The notes beneath the pieces are model-generated. The model was given only the letters and a program-made list of their open reading frames with translations, was not told the origin of the DNA and made no database searches. From Roseateles amylovorans (GTDB lineage: Bacteria; Pseudomonadota; Gammaproteobacteria; Burkholderiales; Burkholderiaceae_C): a DNA stretch of 64,000 bases. Both the position numbers and the translations under genes were made by a program. Location of the stretch: assembly GCF_025398155.2 (NCBI RefSeq), contig NZ_CP104562.2, positions 3,658,001 through 3,722,000 of the forward strand. Direction: 5' to 3'. Positions 62,937 to 64,000 of this stretch are shown here, piece after piece. Position 1 is the first letter of the stretch. Each line of letters starts with the position of its first letter.

Positions 62937-63797
62937 TCAATGCTTGTTCTTGAACAGCACGCGGGCCGCGATGTTGAGCACCAGCACCCCGATGGTGATG
63001 ATGAACACACCCGCCCAGGCGAGCTTTTGCCAGTTGCCGTAGGGGCTCATGGCGAAGTCGAAGATCACCTTCGGCAGGTTGGCCATGGGACCGGAGAGGT
63101 CGGTGGACCAAAACCGGTTGTTGAAGGCGGTCAGCAGCAACGGCGCGGTTTCACCCGAGACACGGGCCAGTGCCAGCAGCACACCGGTCAGCACGCCGGC
63201 GCGGGCGGCCTTGAGCGTCACCGTCAGGATCAGCTTCCACTTGGGCGTGCCCAGTGCATAGGCGGCCTCGCGCAGGGCGTTGGGCACCAGGTTGAGCATG
63301 TTCTCGGTGGTGCGAATCACCACCGGGATGACGATCAGCGCCAGCGCGCAGATGCCGGCCCAGCCCGAGAAGCCGCGGAAGCGCAGCACGATCATGGTGT
63401 AGACAAACAGGCCGATCACGATCGACGGCGCGGACAGCAGGATGTCGTTGATGAAGCGCACGCTGTTGCCCAGCCAGGTCTTCTGGCCGTACTCCGCCAG
63501 GTAGACCCCGGCCATCACGCCGATGGGCGTGCCGATCAGCGTGGCCAGGCAGACCATCAGCGCGGAGCCGAAGATCGCGTTGGCCAGACCGCCCTCTTCC
63601 GAGTTCGGCGGCGGCGTCATCTGGCTGAAGGTGGCCCAGGTCAGGCCACCGATGCCTTGGGTGATGGTTTCGAACAGGATCCAGATCAGCCAGATCAGGC
63701 CCAGCGACATGGCGGCCATCGACAGTGTCAGCGCCACGATGTTGACGCGACGTCGCTTCTGGTACATCGCCCGACGGGCGGCGGTGGTCGCGCTCAT
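62937..63797 (-). CDS. pstA: Phosphate ABC transporter permease
   Basis: The 286-residue membrane protein has six helices with the EAA-like loop [15 protein letters not shown], typical of ABC permeases. Its start overlaps the pstC stop (ATGA). It forms the channel with PstC. Confidence 0.96.
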   Translation of the reverse strand: MSATTAARRAMYQKRRRVNIVALTLSMAAMSLGLIWLIWILFETITQGIGGLTWATFSQMTPPPNSEEGGLANAIFGSALMVCLATLIGTPIGVMAGVYLAEYGQKTWLGNSVRFINDILLSAPSIVIGLFVYTMIVLRFRGFSGWAGICALALIVIPVVIRTTENMLNLVPNALREAAYALGTPKWKLILTVTLKAARAGVLTGVLLALARVSGETAPLLLTAFNNRFWSTDLSGPMANLPKVIFDFAMSPYGNWQKLAWAGVFIITIGVLVLNIAARVLFKNKH

Positions 63798-64000
63798 GTG
63801 CGAGCTCCTTCGTTCTTCTTGAGCTTGTTCAACAGGACCTTGGAGAAGGCCAGCACCACGAAGGTGATGAAGAACAGCACCAGCGCCAGGTACAGCAGCG
63901 AGGCCTGGTGCAGACTGCCCGGGCCGGATTCGCCGAATTCATTGGCCAGCACCGACGTGATGGTGTTGGCCGCCTCGAACACCGACAGCGAGTTCAGCTG
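63794..64000 (-). CDS. pstC: Phosphate ABC transporter permease, C-terminal end
   Basis: Sixty-eight residues are visible: the end of the last periplasmic loop and the final membrane helix ([20 protein letters not shown]), then [12 protein letters not shown]. The N-terminal part and pstS lie beyond the window edge. Confidence 0.93.
   Translation of the reverse strand, partial: QLNSLSVFEAANTITSVLANEFGESGPGSLHQASLLYLALVLFFITFVVLAFSKVLLNKLKKNEGART

Overview
The window is high-GC chromosomal DNA from a betaproteobacterium of the order Burkholderiales. It fits the Roseateles/Mitsuaria/Rubrivivax/Leptothrix-type group best. Supporting signs are the betaproteobacterial gene sets (pepA-holC next to lptFG, CysB-type LysR regulator, trxA-rho-rpmE, pst-pho order), a PEP-CTERM/PrsT surface-protein system with a sigma-54-type promoter, and YajQ, MurB and YaeQ proteins of proteobacterial type. 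The genus is an inference from overall impression, not from a marker gene. Most of the window is vertically inherited, dense coding sequence.

Layout. 1-5.8 kb: truncated M3 peptidase, coiled-coil secreted protein or lipoprotein, YaeQ, an S9 prolyl-oligopeptidase-family enzyme and an overlapping GNAT-DUF924 fusion. 5.9-11 kb: small coiled-coil membrane protein, AMP-forming acyl-CoA ligase, and a periplasmic SUOX-fold protein paired with a hybrid histidine kinase. 11-16.7 kb: murB, divergent yajQ, the large TPR protein PrsT and a PEP-CTERM surface protein with its own predicted sigma-54 promoter. 16.8-24 kb: isoaspartyl peptidase, two acyl-CoA dehydrogenases of the pimeloyl-CoA dehydrogenase large/small type separated by two palindromic repeat elements, a DUF3617 protein, a P1/NylC-type peptidase and an RsuA-type pseudouridine synthase.

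24-31.4 kb: holC and pepA (minus) diverge from lptF-lptG-sirohydrochlorin chelatase (plus, start/stop overlaps), then a CysB regulator and a PLP aminotransferase. 31.5-41.5 kb: FimV-like protein, Crp/Fnr regulator, phosphotransferase, GST, pyridine-nucleotide disulfide oxidoreductase, and an orphan putative zinc metallopeptidase with an N-terminus resembling proteins linked to contractile injection systems. 41.6-45.1 kb: a 33-residue membrane protein upstream of a universal stress protein, then a compositionally different segment with a pectate-lyase lipoprotein and a tyrosine-recombinase remnant ending at tRNA-Arg(TCT). 45.2-48 kb: OPT-family transporter, small YjfB-like protein, tRNA-Pro(TGG). 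48-54.4 kb: AddA/AddB-like helicase-nuclease pair. 54.6-59 kb: trxA, rho, rpmE (type B L31) and a GT39-like membrane protein. 59.1-64 kb: the phosphate regulon in the order pstC(partial)-pstA-pstB-phoU-phoB-phoR on the minus strand.

Functional groupings: PrsT with the PEP-CTERM protein (exosortase-dependent surface sorting, exosortase not in the window); LptF and LptG (LPS export); siroheme chelatase next to CysB (sulfate assimilation); Pst transporter with PhoU/PhoB/PhoR (phosphate uptake and sensing); AddA/AddB-like subunits (double-strand break processing). Several intergenic spacers carry their own short degenerate tandem repeat, each with a different unit and period. The most unusual items are the orphan metallopeptidase, the pectate-lyase/integrase island, the 33-residue membrane protein, the cysteine-less SUOX-fold protein beside a sensor kinase, and the rho promoter whose -10 box contains the trxA stop codon.
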